Source: Myrica gale
Lineage: Eukaryota; Streptophyta; Magnoliopsida; Fagales; Myricaceae
Length of the DNA: 64,000 nt
Assembly: GCA_963930655.1 (NCBI GenBank)
Contig: OZ005604.1
Span: forward strand, 5,466,001-5,530,000
Reading direction: 5' to 3'
The number at the start of each line of letters is the position of its first letter. The first letter of the stretch is position 1. The notes under the pieces are model-generated. The model saw nothing but the letters and a program-made list of their open reading frames with translations, was not told the origin of the DNA and ran no database searches. The translations under genes and the position numbers were made by a program. Positions 24,754 to 37,584 of the stretch are shown here, in pieces.

Positions 24754-25171
24754 ACTCAGTTCCTTCTCAGGCATCTCTATATATAGGAAGGATATTAATT
24801 ACTAATAAATGATTATAGAAATATATACAAGATACTATAAACCACCTGAACTTCAAACATCTCTCACAAAATATAATTATAAAAGGAGTGATTTCGTATT
24901 ATATTACACAAACCAAGCAGGAATATTAACAGCTATATATATACACTCCTTTCCCATGTAGTTGCAGGATTTGCATCGTTGCATGCCTAGCCCCAAAGTC
25001 CAAACGTTGGTTATGAGTTATAGTGAGTCTACTTATTTGTATGGTTTTCTAGACAATTTTCTTTTTTGCCTTATGGGTAAGTAATCATCCTTTGACTTGA
25101 CCACTATCTTTTAGGGGACATAGGACGATGCTTAACAGCCCAACTTACGGCACTCATGTGGTGTAGCCTCT

Positions 25172-27393
25172 TATGTCTAAGGGAAATGCTTCTGCTCCCG
25201 ATTGAGTCCTGGTGCCATCCCGACAGATGACGGGGATGAAATAAAATAATTCCTAAATAAAAGCAACGCACTTCTGGGCTCTTGCATTCCGACCGGGGTT
25301 TATTACAACAGATCGGTCTCTTTTTATTACAACAGACCAGTTTCAAACTCAGTTTAGTCTCTCACTCTCTCCTTAGACCGGTCTTCGTGGTTTTCACATA
25401 GCAAAATACAGCAACCTCTCTCAGACCGAAGTCGGCTAGCAAAATCCCTAGCCCTCTCATTCCGCTGGCAGATTCTCGTCCCGATACCCAGCAAAATCGG
25501 AAGCTCTCTCCCAGCAAGCTCCTTCGTGCTCTCTCCGGCAAATCCCTAGGGGCAAAATCCCTAGTCTCTCTCACTCTCCGTCTCTCTGTTTCTCCTCTCC
25601 TAGTCTTTCTCTTTCAGGCTCTCGGTGCTCCGATTCAAATTTGGTTCTATTTTTGTTGTTCTTAGGTTTCCATGGTTATGATGATCTAATTAGTTAGGTT
25701 TCTAAATGAAATCTTTTGAGTTCACTTCATCTATTAGAGTTTATAATATGCTTCCAGTTCTTCTCAAAATCTGTAGTAGAAGTAGGATGTTCCTATGTCG
25801 TGCTCTTGATTTCCTCATAGTGTAAAAACAAAAGAACGAGAGCAATAACATGAAGTAGTGTTTGAGAGGAAAATTGCTAAAGAGAGAAGCAAAGATGACC
25901 ACCTCTATGCAGAAACCAGTAATATGCTGCCCTTGTGCTCTTGATTTCCTGCATGCACTTGTGTTTTATATTAATTTTTTGTTGTTCCATTTGCTGCACA
26001 TGCCTTCTCTCATTCAGGAACACAAGCCAACTAAATGCCACTTAACATCATTTTTATGCCTTTTTCCCCTTTAATTGAGGGTATACACTAAGATGGAGGA
26101 TCCAATTGGGAAGAAAACCAGTAATATGCTGCCCTTGTGGTTGTTCCATAGCACGTCCTGCCTGCATATGGTACTTGTTGTAATTTGGGTGAAGGTACTA
26201 AATTCTTAATGACTACTTTAAGGTAGTTACCACTTTAAATGGTAATAAAAACTAAACAACCACAAAAGTTTTAGAGCAAATGTAGGGGCCACTGGGGGAA
26301 TGTAGGAGTTCTTGTTTAGAAAAAAAGAATTAGTGTCAAGTCTTATCAGAAAAATATATTGCCGAGGTAATTGTGTAGAATGTGGTGGACAAGGTGAGCC
26401 TTCGAAGAGCAAGTGGAAATACCCATTTAAGGAGTTTTCATGGCTTTTCATTTAAAACTAAACATCATTTGGCCTAGTTGTGGTGTATATTCAATATCTA
26501 AACTGTCATTTTGCCTTATTAAGAGGGGTTTTGCCATGGATTTGTCTTTTTCATTCAATTTCCCTCAATGTGGTTTTTCTTTATTGATGATGTATTGCAG
26601 GTAAATAAAATATTTTGCAAGCTGGACTTCACTCTATGACACCACGACAGTGTGGATGCAAGCTCCCACTTCAAGAAAGGACTTCGTGGACAACGCAAAA
26701 TCCCGGTCGACGGTATTTTACATGCGGGCTAGACGCCCACCATTCGGTGATTACATGGTGAATCTGCACTTATATTCAACATTTTGTCTGCTTTGCTTAA
26801 AAGCCAATTGATGATGTCACACAAGCTACAACATCATACCATTCTAGGAGTTCTGTATCAGAAGCATTCCCTACAGCAAACTCTCTCAAAATATAGTTCT
26901 ATATACTCTAGCTACCTTACTAATTCACTACAATGAATGATGCAATCAAGCTATGCATAGGAACCAAGAAGTCATGGTGCTATCTAAATACTCTCACCTT
27001 GAAATGTTCGTAAGCAAGAATATAGGAATTTTCCGGAGAGAGCGCGGAGGAGCTTGCTGGAAAATTACTGGGATTTTGCCGGGTTTCAGTTGCAGGAATA
27101 TTGAGATTTTTCGGTTGCAGGAATGTAGGGATTTTTCGGTCTGAGGGCAATACGTATGCAGGAAGCGGGAAGCGGGAATTAAAAGTGCGCTAGTTTAGAG
27201 ATTTAGATGAGATCGAGAACCGGTCTAACCGTGCGGGTTTTCATTTAGTAGCCCAAACCGGTCCCGTGCGGGTTTTCATTTAGGAGCCCAGAAGTGTGTT
27301 GCTTTTATTTAGGAATTATTTTATTTAGTCCACGTCATCTGTCGGGATGGCATCGGAACTCAATCGGGAGCCGAAGCATTTCCCTATGTCTAA
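25172..27393. mobile_element. Non-autonomous Mutator-like element, 101-bp TIRs, 9-bp target duplication
   Basis: TATGTCTAA is found at 25172-25180 and 27385-27393. The element (25181-27384, 2204 bp) starts GGGAAATGCTTCTGCTCCCG and has 101-bp terminal inverted repeats (25181-25281 and 27284-27384) about 92% identical by eye. Next to the right TIR is a direct repeat of about 45 bp built on CCGTGCGGGTTTTCATTTAG (27229-27290). Inside, AAACCAGTAATATGCTGCCC occurs twice (about 25914 and 26118). The 25360-25660 part, CT-rich then GGTTTCCATGG, looks like a gene leader, so a captured host fragment is possible, but no coding domain was recognised. No transposase is present. Confidence 0.88.
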
Positions 27394-30300
27394 TCTATCG
27401 CTCAGTACGGGACTTTGCGCTGTCAAATGTATAAAGAAATAAAATTATGCCTTAGTTATTAACTTAAACTTTTGGCTCGATGGGGTAGCACTTATCCTAA
27501 CCTTTCTTATTTGCAATTTGTTTCTATGCAGAAAACCCACGTAAAAGTTAGAGGAAAATGCATGCTTTAATTAAAGTGCATCATGTGTGTTTTAGAAACG
27601 TTCGTAGGTAGACGGTACCTGTGTTGAAGCGGGCAGCACTACAAATTCAATCAGATACTGCTAGATCATGCCTCTCTTCCTTACAAGTACAGAACACGGA
27701 TTACATTAATGGGAGTACAACGACTCCTCTCCCCTTAAATCTCTGAACGTCTATGAACATACAGATAGAACCCATCTTCAGATAAGGCTGCAGTCGTCGT
27801 CAATGGCAACTAGAAGATAGATTTTATATATGGACCAAGAGGACAGCCTTACACAGGGAGCCACTTGGCAATTATGGAAGAAAATAGAAGCCAAAAAGCC
27901 CACCATCCATGGCCAATCAAGCTCCTCATGAAGGATATGAACACAATAAATCATAATGGATTAATGGTGAAACAGTTTGTTCAATATTGATGAGAAGCTG
28001 CAAGGCTGGTGACATATAAAGAACGTATGAAGTTTAATTACTAGCTAGCTACATGCACACTTGGGAGAACAAAGACAACGACATGAAAATTACAGGTCTT
28101 AAGTTAATGTCTTTTGCCGGACCACCAATAATTTAGGACTCAAATATCTAAATAATGAAGCTCTTTAATTGAGAGTCAAGAAAAAATCAGTAAAGGTAGG
28201 TGGAGAGGGATAGAAATCAGTGGTACGTTCTATGTAGGGCTCAGTACTTTGACACCCTTGCAATGTGGAAGATTCATGCAGTGCAAAGTCTCTCCATCAA
28301 CTTGGTTTCGTATTTAATTCTCACGTCGGCCCCCTTCGTTCCAGTACTGCTAACTTTTCCAAGTTTTGCTTTTGCTTCTTCAAAAGTTTTTCGGGTGTTT
28401 ATGCCGTGTTTATCACTCTATTTTGTTTCGTATCATCACGTTGAAAATGACAGGAAATTTTTTATTTATTTAATGCGAAACAATAACTGAGATCTTAAAA
28501 AATCAACAGTTGAATTATTCGAAGAAGTCTCCCGAGGATTTATCTTTAAACGATCATTTTTGTTGAATATATACGTGTGATTGGTTTTTGTACATTGAAA
28601 ATAGGTCATTGATGTGGGCGAGTAATATGACATAACTAGGTGGGCTCAAACTTTTAAGTTGAATGATACTCTTATATATTATATTAACCCACGAAACGAC
28701 TCTCATGATGTTTATCTGCCCAATAATTCTCAGGTTAGACGAAATATAACCAAAAATCTTTTGAAAAAAATATTCAAAGATATCTCCTAGAACCCATTGA
28801 TCAATCATGGCACGAAATCACTCATTAACTATGGGTTAAATTGATTAAAGATCGTGTAAGTTGGTATTTGAGGAACAATTCTAAGGTGGTTATGAAAAAC
28901 AGAGGCCCCTTACAAATAAAATGGTAGAAATAGTGATTAATTAAGAAACCCTTTTCACTTTAAGGGGGGCAAAAGATCACGATGATGCTCTATACATGCT
29001 ATCAAAGTTGAACAAGGGAATTCTTTTTTTTTTTCTGAAAAAACAAGGAATTCGAGTACTGTCACAAGCTGCAACACCAAAAGAGGCGAAAGTACTGTTC
29101 TGTATAGCATTTGCAGGGATTTTAAGGCGCAAAGCACCTGGGCAGGAGGAATATTTGTTTGTCTTCTGCAGCGAGATTATAAGCATAAAGTTTTGGCACA
29201 CAATATGGGATTCCCCAAACCTCAAAAGAAGCATATACCAGGCCAATCATAAAGCGTTCCGTGTGAAATGAGAACTCCCAAAAAGCGAGTCATCAAAGAT
29301 ATTTCTCAAAAGAAGCAAATTTGTAGTGCCAGTTGCATGGACATGCTTTTCTTGCGCAAGATGTTGGCTAAGGAAGATCAATTTTAGCATATTCTTCCCT
29401 CTTTCTTCTACTTCTTCTTCCTTGAGACTTGAAAGAAAGTTGTACATCTTGGAAGGCAACACTCCACAATCCTAGATTTCCAAAGCACACAGCACCATGT
29501 TCGGTCTTAATTTAACCCTATACCTTTTCACTTTGGTGAGTGGCAAGGATTAGGTAAAGTCAATAGAGCAACGAATTAATGGTCAACTATCAAGTTCTAT
29601 AGGTTTTTTTTTTTAATTTAAACCCAAATTTGAGCCCTGAAGTTGATTTAGTGGGACAAAAACCAAACACTGATGTTGATGGGCTCCCCTTTTTTAATCA
29701 CTACTCTTCCTTTTTGAGTCCAACTAAATCCTTTGATCTCTGGAACTTCAGAAATCAACATGGAATGGTAAATCAATGAAGGAAAGGCTTCCCACATAGA
29801 CATCCACAAAATCCCCATACACCAAAGGCTTCCCATTTCCCAATTGGCGCCTGCCGCGACTCTGGAGTTGCTTTTAAGTTTTAACCCCACGAGACTTAAA
29901 TGCTGGTTAAGCTTTAGGCTCCGATCATGCCACTGATATAAAGTTGCTTTCAAGACCATCAGGAAGAAGAAAAAAGAGGGAGCTGGGAAAAGTAATGTGG
30001 CTTCTAGAACGGAACCAACTCATCAATTATGTTCTTCATTCCTTTTTTTTCTTGGTTCCTATAATAGCTTGGGAATAATCTACGAAAAAATGGGCAAACG
30101 AGGCAGCTTGATCCATCCTTTTCACAAAGTAATTAATATGATGTATATGTTTCCTCTAATAATTCGTCCCCAAGTCCATAGCGTGCGGCACACACATGCG
30201 CCTAAAAGTTCCTTTTGGCAGTGACAAGTAATTAAGTGCTAAGACAGTGTTCTCCTACCTATAACCTACACCCCAACAAACGACCATACCAAACTAGTGC

Positions 30301-32996
30301 TGCTCCACCACGGACTTCAAAAAAGGGGGGGGGGGGGTAAATTAAGCCAGTGGAGGAGCTTTTTTCTTCCATTTTCTTTGGCAGGCACAAACAAAAACTA
30401 CATTATTTGAGGTCCATTAAGGTACAAGATTTTGTCAAGTTTTTCTGGTAAAACATCAAAAGGTTTCATGCATGTTCTTAAATTTGCTTAAGTGAAAAAA
30501 TCATTTTGAGTGCTTAAACTACCAAAGTAATCTCAAAAGGTCTCAAGTACTACATTTGACACATTGAATGTATAACTATAAAATTTCATCAATTTTTTTT
30601 TTATAAGTAACTATAAAATTTCATCAATTTGCACTCCTAAAAAGATCTAACCATCAAACTTGTACTACATGTGTTATAAATGAGCTATGTGACATGATTT
30701 TGGCTGCCAGATTATATTTCGGAGTGCAATTTGATTAATTGTGAGAGTTGGAGGCTCAATGTATCAAAATTGATCTTGAAGTACTATTTAAAATTGTATT
30801 GATAGTTAAAGACTTCAAAGTGACTTTTTCCCTTTACTTAATATCTGCCTAAAAACGAAAAAACAAGAGGGAGGGCAAAGGGCATCCTTTGAAAGAGACT
30901 GATCCACCATGAATTTGGGCATGATGATATGATATTTTGGAAATTATGTCTTTAGATTTTGATATTCCTTACTTTGAATCTTAGAAAAGTTCATTTCTAT
31001 CATAGAAGTTTTAGTACTATATTTATGCTTTTACATATTAAAATCATATTCATACTGCAATAATAGATATTACTTAGATCAATTGCATTTAATGGTTAAC
31101 AATTTTTTGCATGAAGTTGATCTTATTTTCTATCCCCATGTTGTCTTTGATTGTTTTTTTAATTCTTTTTATGTATTTATTTTTATCCTATTAAACTAAA
31201 ACCCTAATTTCTTTGCAAAAACTGACTTTTTAGTCTTTTTAACAAAAAATTAATTGAAATTCTACATATATTTTACAGACTTCATGTAGCAATATTAGGT
31301 CTTCAAGGAAGAAAGCAACATTAGAGCAAAAGAAAATATATAAATAAATAATCCCCAGAACAACTTTCTTGGAGCATGTTCGTTTTGCTATAAATTTTAG
31401 AATTTAAATTCGACTTTCTAAATTTATACTCCTAACATTATTTTTACACGCATATCAATATAACTCAGTGTTAACTTTTTTACACGCATCAATACAACTC
31501 AACAATTTGTACACACATGTTAATAAAACGGTTGTATATGCGTGTACGACCTTAGATTCGTTTGGACCTCAAAGGGAAGGCCACGTGTCCGGCTGGAGTA
31601 GTTTGCTACTATTCATGCACGCCAAATTGCCAGCCTGACAGCAGCCCATCTCTCTCCGTCAAAGGTGTGCGAAATGGATACGAGATCCATGCGCCTTATA
31701 CCCCGTGAAAAGCAACTTAGGGTGAGGCCTGGCCACCGCGTACCGATTGGTCTTAGGGGCTTGGGCAGTCAGTAGTAATATTGATAAATGAGTATATTCA
31801 TAGGTTTGGTTAAGATTCAAAATTTGTGACTAAATTCACCCTTTTAGATGAAAGGATAATCTTCATAATCGTGTGTATACTTTTTTTTTCTCATACTATA
31901 TACCTGCAGTCCAAGAAAAGTACCTGTGATGAGTTAAAAGATACGACTTATACGTTACCTTCAAAAATATATATTTGGTCTTCCTAACGATCCACTAATC
32001 TAAAGTTTCTTAACAATTTGTTGGAAGTTTCCTCATATATATATATATATATATATATATCAGGAGTTTGTTATTTTATAATATGATTTTATTGTCGCCT
32101 TAAGAGTATGTTTCGTACCCCCGGCCTGCATGAAACTCGTGAATGGTAAACCTCATTTGATCATAGAAGTAAGGAATTATTGAAACATTACGTGTTCTTA
32201 AGATTCAGGAGAAGGGGCCGGCGTGCTCTTCTGTTTAGCATCATGAGCTCCATGACCAACTCTATCTATCGCGCTTATAGAATATTGACTTTGCTCTTTC
32301 TGCAAGGCTGTCCGAGTACCAAACCCCCCACATTCGGGAATTAAGAAAGCACTTCTACTACTCGAGCGAGTCCTGTGGATATTCTTTTCTTAGCAGAGGT
32401 TACTGCATGGCTTACGTTATTGAATATTGAATATTGGTTTTCTTTGGAGTCAAGCACTGCTTACTTTTGGACTTCCTTAATTTAAATAATATTTTTAATA
32501 TACATAAACTAAATATATATATGGTGCTTTACTAAGAGTTTTAATTTGTTGTATACTTCTTATAATTCTGATACCCAACCCGTTCAAATGTTTGGAGTTT
32601 AGAGCTGTGTTATTTGCTGTTTGTCAAATATTTGGTTTAATAAAATAATTTTAAAATAATATATTTTTTATATCAAATTATCTATTTTTATCAAAATAAA
32701 TATAAAAAATTTATCTAAATCATCTTTCTTTTCATTTTTAAAAATCTCAAAATTTTGACAGCCAAATCTCACGTAATATTTACCGGTTAAATTAGGTCAA
32801 TTTGAGTGTAATGTATAAAGATTGAGTTTTCATTTTTTTTTAAAAATAATCTGATATTTGTTTCAATTTAAAGTATGTCAAATTTAACTCCACAAAGGTG
32901 AAGCAATTAGTTAAAGTGAAGCACCGGCCTATTTGTTACTTGCAGGGGGTTTCTTCTGTCTGTCGGTTCGTGGTCAAATGCCGAGGAATTTGTTGT
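27394..32996. other. Gene-poor AT-rich intergenic stretch
   Basis: I see no gene with recognisable domains or splice structure. The minus-strand frames at 28955-29462 and 29648-29959 look partly protein-like but match nothing I know. Present are a G-run (about 30327-30338), an AT microsatellite (32038-32060) and a 13-bp LINE-tail insertion at 30596-30608 described separately. Confidence 0.45.
30574..30630 (-). mobile_element. Tail-only LINE insertion, 13 bp, with 22-bp target duplication
   Basis: The 22 bases at 30574-30595 (beginning AACTATAAAATTTC) repeat exactly at 30609-30630. Between them lie only TTTTTTTATAAGT, which on the minus strand reads ACTTATAAAAAAA. That is the last part of the LINE 3' end seen at 8822. 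This is best read as a target-primed insertion that stopped almost at once. Confidence 0.75.
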
Positions 32997-34735
32997 ACTG
33001 TACCTAGGGGTGAATAGCGGACTAGTCGGAAGCGGAATTTGACATTCCGACATCCGGTCCGCTAACTAGCGGATGACCAAAATAGAGTCTGCTTCCGCTT
33101 CCGACTCTTAGCGGACTTAGCGGAAGCGGATAGAGGAATTCCGCTAAGTCTACTAAGACAAGAACAACCAAATATTTATATTATGCGTCTCATTTAAAGA
33201 GATATGTAAATCTCCACAATCATAACATCCAATACTACAACACCTATCTTGACATTCATCCTGCATTAATTCCACAATTCAGCAATGAACATGAGAGAAG
33301 CAATGAGACATAGTACTTTTACAGCACAAAAGAAGCATTATGGAGCCACATAGACAGATTAGAGAAGTTAACTGATGCTCTTACTACAAGGCAACAAAGT
33401 ATTAGCTAACAAAATATTTGCAGTCAACCAAACATGCTATACAAGATTAAAATATTCAAAAACATCATGTTTACAAGTCTAAGCCTCTACATAGACGTTA
33501 AAATCCCCTCTTCCTTGTAAACTTGTCATAGGCAATTAGTAACACAAGAAACTTCAAATAGAAAAGATTGAGACAATGTGCTCTTTCACATACAGAACGA
33601 GCATAAAACAAATTTCATCATTTAGCCAACTCTATAAATATGAAAGACCAAAAGACCACAATCACTTTTTTCCACTTGTGAATGGAGTTTACTGATATTC
33701 TACCTTTTCAACAACCTTTAATAAAACAGCAAAATTGTAAACAAAGAGCACATGCCTGAACCAAAACAATGGCCAAAATGGTGCAGTGCACAAGTGCACA
33801 ACAATTCACATATGCAGTGCACAGAGATTTTTTACATATGCAGTGCACAACAATTCACATATTCACAATGTCCAATATCTTTTACATTTGGCAATTCACA
33901 ATGGCCAATATCTTTTACATATGCAGTGTACAATAATTCACATATTCACAACACAGATGCACAACACGGATGCACAGATTCACAACACAGATGCACAGAT
34001 TCACATCAATTCACAACAGCTTCACAACACAGATGCACAACAATTCACATATTCACAACAGATTCAAAACACAGATGCACAAATCACAACAGGTTCACAA
34101 ATCACAACAAGTTCACAACAATTCACAAAGATCTGCTAACAATTTGAAATTGAGAGAGAGAGATGACGACAGAGAGAGAGACAAAGAGATCATGTGACCG
34201 AGTGGAGACCGATACTAAAGAGAGATAGAGAGACATACAGAGGTTAACCGTGGCACAACTTGCACTAGCTGCCCGCCGGAGAGACTAATGACAGATGAAC
34301 ACGACGAACACAGAGAGAGAGAGAGATGAGGGAGTGACTGTGAGGAGAGCTAGAGAGGGCTGAGGGCCGAGAGGGGTCGCGAAGGCCGAAGGAGATGGTG
34401 GGGGGGTGGACTTTAGGTTTTCTAATACCGTGGATCAAAACGACACGTTTTGATCCACGGTATTATATTTTTTTTTCAAAAAAAAAACAATAAAACGACG
34501 TTGTTCTATTTTAAATAGAACGAAATCGTTTTACTATTGAGTTAATTAAAAATAAAAAAATCCTGAACCGATTTTTCCGCTAAACCGCCGAAAAACTCCG
34601 CTTCCGGTTCCAGGAAAACTCCAAATTGACTATCGGTTTCGGTTCCTGTAAGGGGCGGACCTCATCATCCTGAAACCGGTGACAGAACCGGAGATCCGCC
34701 GGTAGCCGGACCGGACTTACACCCCTAACTGTACC
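32997..34735. mobile_element. Non-autonomous hAT element with perfect 8-bp target duplication
   Basis: ACTGTACC is found at 32997-33004 and 34728-34735. The insert (33005-34727, 1723 bp) starts TAGGGGTGAA and ends TTACACCCCTA, the TAGGGGTG(T/A)A terminus common in plant hAT elements. Subterminal regions are rich in GCGGA/CCGGA words (AGCGGACTTAGCGGAAGCGG on the left, GCCGGTAGCCGGACCGGACT on the right). A palindrome (ACCGTGGATCAAAACG with its inverse) lies near 34430-34465. The middle holds the degenerate repeat listed separately. No transposase is encoded. Confidence 0.87.
33785..34135. repeat. Degenerate tandem repeat of CACAACACAGATGCA / CAATTCACATATTCA units
   Basis: About 350 bp inside the hAT element are built from short words: TGCAGTGCACA, ACAATTCACATATTCACAA, CACAACACAGATGCACA and ACAGGTTCACAAATCACA. 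Open frames here run on in more than one frame and give His/Asn/Gln/Thr-rich repeats, which is expected from the repeat and not evidence of a gene. Confidence 0.8.
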
Positions 34736-35204
34736 AAAATTGCGAGGGGCCCATCAGGATGTAAAAGGAGCGGTGGGTATCGATTAACGGTTTAAAACCG
34801 TGTGCTAGATCTCAGATTCCCTACAGTCCACGGCAAAAGGCTAATTCTGACATTTACTTTTGAAGTGCCAAATATCTCTAAATTTGTAATCATTGAGGCA
34901 GCCAAGGGGAGGACTTACTTAAGTAATTTGGTCGCTATCTCAGGGACCTTCTAGTAATCTCAAAGCAACTTCTACCCAAAAAAGCATGATACGTGTCGAT
35001 ATTTAAACCCTCTCTCCGCCAGTGCTATCAAACTCTTTAAAATAAAGGAAAAACGAAAAATAAAAGAACTTGCTGCGCAATTTACCGTCTCTTTCCCCAT
35101 CACAATGATATATACAACCCCGCTGGCCGCTGCAGTAGAGAGCCCTAACAAGCTCATAAACTTGCCTTGATAATTTAATTAATAAAATAATTATGTTTTT
35201 GCCC

Positions 35205-35214
35205 TTTAAATACC
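35205..35214 (+). promoter_or_regulatory. Candidate TATA box of the DUF761 gene
   Basis: TTTAAATACC lies about 100 bp before the ATG at 35307, followed by a CT-rich leader (35260-35285). Spacing would put transcription start near 35240. Assigned by sequence and distance only. Confidence 0.5.
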
Positions 35215-35306
35215 TCCCTCCCCTCTGCCCTCACGACCAACCAAAAAAAACCTTCTAGTTTTTATCTCTCTCTCTCCCTCTCTCAAAGCAACACAAGCTA
35301 TAGAAA

Positions 35307-35924
35307 ATGGAAATGGAACCTAGTCCATCAGTGATGGCCAAGAAACTATGGAACATCATACGAGTAGTGTTCGTCATGCTGCGAAAAGGCATATGCAAGA
35401 GCAAAATAATGGGCGACTTCCATTTGCTACTCAAGCGTGGCAAGCTTGCGGGGAAAGCCATGGCCAACAATATCATGCTCCACAACCACCTTTCTGCCTT
35501 GAGTTGTCGTTCCAATGATGACCTCTCCTTCATAACTCCCCGCGAATATGAGTTCAGCTGCAGCAACAGCCCCGCTAATCACTACCCCTTCCATTTCAAC
35601 AAGCGCAAGCACCTTTTTAACAAGGCTTATCGTTATGACGACGTGACCACCGTTGCTGCGGTTCAGAAGGTGCTCGAGATGTTGAACAACGACGCGGTGG
35701 AGGCGTCGCCGCTGGTGACCTTACCTGGGTTCGGAAAAAGCCCAATGGTAAGGCAGCTGAGGGTAACAGACTCGCCCTTTCCGTTGAAGGACGACGGAGA
35801 TAGTCAGGTGGATAAGGCAGCCGAGGAGTTCATTAACAGGTTCTACAAGGACCTCAGGTTGCAGAAAAGGACGGCTGCACTTGAATCTCCTCATCATGGC
35901 ATGTGGGATCGACGGAATGGTTAA
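35307..35924 (+). CDS. DUF761-domain protein (cotton-fibre-protein-like)
   Basis: This intronless gene encodes 205 residues. The N-terminus (AKKLWNIIRVVFVMLRKGIC, then FHLLLKRGKLAGKAMANNIM) is the basic amphipathic region typical of this plant family. The C-terminus carries the short DUF761 motif DKAAEEFINRFYKDLRLQK at about residues 169-187. The middle is of low conservation. Members are small plant-specific proteins of uncertain molecular role, reported in fibre and stress expression sets. The ATG at 35307 (MEMEPSPSV) is in a suitable context after a CT-rich leader, and no upstream in-frame ATG competes. There is no signal peptide or transmembrane segment. The gene stands alone among transposon-rich intergenic DNA and shows no lesion. 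Confidence 0.9.
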   Translation: MEMEPSPSVMAKKLWNIIRVVFVMLRKGICKSKIMGDFHLLLKRGKLAGKAMANNIMLHNHLSALSCRSNDDLSFITPREYEFSCSNSPANHYPFHFNKRKHLFNKAYRYDDVTTVAAVQKVLEMLNNDAVEASPLVTLPGFGKSPMVRQLRVTDSPFPLKDDGDSQVDKAAEEFINRFYKDLRLQKRTAALESPHHGMWDRRNG

Positions 35925-37545
35925 TGTTTGCCTTGTTGATATGATCAAGTCTCGCTGGATGAGCTCCATGATTTCCGACTGCTTATGCATATGTGGGATA
36001 ATTGTTAAACACCTCCGTCGAAGTAAAACCTCCAATTTTTTTCCGTCAGCTGATTGCTCATAACCCTATGTGATATATATCACTTTATTGGTTTACTTGA
36101 CAAGGGTGCGTAACGAAGAACTCTTTCCGGACAATCACTTGGTTTTCGTTCATAGTTCTATTTTTTTTCTTTTTTAATCTTCCGCTTGGGTTTCCTTTTT
36201 CCCTTTTGTAATCATGATTAATCTTCCTCTTGGTTGTCCTAATGTTCATGTTGATAATAAAATAATTAACAAAAAAACATTTCAAGATTAATTATATTGT
36301 CCATCACTTTCTAGTCTTTGATAGGAATTTTCTTTTTTTTTTTTATAAAGCTAGCTCTTACCAACTCCAACTTTGCATGATAAAGAAGATTTAAATAAAC
36401 AGCGCTATGTTTGTTCATGACAAGTAAGGAATTTTAATGTATTCCCTTTCGAGGTTGGTGGGTTGGAGGTTTGGATTTATTAGCTTTTTACACGGTTGTC
36501 TCTGACCATGTAGTAGTCTTTGTCAAATATGATTGGGGGAGTCATAGTGGTTCTGCTGCTCTTCGGCAGACGTTGTAAGGTTACCGCTGCGATGATGTAC
36601 GTACGACACAAATTAAGTCGACAACCTAAGGGTTGGCTTCAGGGTTTAGCATGATGTGGTCTGTGAGATCACAAAATTACTATTAGGTCAAGAATTTTGG
36701 CCCCCACACGATTGAGTTTCCCATTGATTTGATTATCCATCCTAGCTTATACATAAAACAATAGGATGATAATTGCTCAGTTTAGGTGGGATAAGAGAAT
36801 TGTACAGATCTTAAAATTATAGTTGAGTTGCACGTAAACTGATCTAAAGACTTAGTTAATTAGAACAAAAGAAGATAATTTTTTTCCCTTGGCTCGCTCT
36901 AATCTATATATATTAATTGAGAATGGAATAAAGAGTCAAGTTCGTTTTGTACCATTCCATCTTTCCCCGGTTAGCTCCCCCCAAAAATTTTTTTTACATG
37001 TAAATTTTTTTTTTTTTTAAATCTTGCCCCCCTCAATACCCATTGAATTTCAGTCTGCCCCCTTTAAGCTCAAGCAGTCCAAGCTAACTCTTTTGAATTT
37101 TCTTAGAAATTTGCCCACCATTGATTATATCGCTGGCTCCGCCACTGTGTTAAAGCCTTAATTACTTCTTCTTTTTTTAAATGTCAAGTTCATAAGAGGA
37201 AGTGATTTTTTTTTAATAAACGTGACTATAATTTAAAATTTAACTAAAATATACGTTGTGGGATTTCATGAATCTTCATGAGTTGCAAGTTGCAACTGCC
37301 ACCAATTAGCCATTGTCTTTTTTTAATTTGGTGCTTAAAACGCCGGACGCCAATGTGACGGATCGTCTTAATTAATTAAGATAAACAGACATTGGAAGCA
37401 TATTTTACATATCATCCTTAAATATTTAAGAATAAGAAAAATTAATTGAAAACAAAAAAGGTATAACTGCAAGAGGTCCTAATAATTACTAGCTGTAAGT
37501 TCAATTGGGTTTAATTCTTTTTAATTCTTTGACCAAAATGTGTAC

Positions 37546-37584
<39 letters not shown>

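Noticed and set aside
28955-29462. Overlapping minus-strand frames
   Set aside because: No domain and no consistent exon structure could be built.
29648-29959. Minus-strand 103-codon frame with a protein-like look (EAFPSLIYHSMLIS)
   Set aside because: No family recognised, no splice partners, and it sits in AT-rich intergenic DNA.
33752-34197. Overlapping open frames rich in His, Asn, Gln and Thr
   Set aside because: They run over a short tandem repeat inside a hAT element and are open in several frames because the repeat lacks stops.
37010-37147. C-rich stretch ending GGCTCCGCCACTG, like an Ac-type hAT terminus
   Set aside because: No matching left end or target duplication was found, so no element was called.
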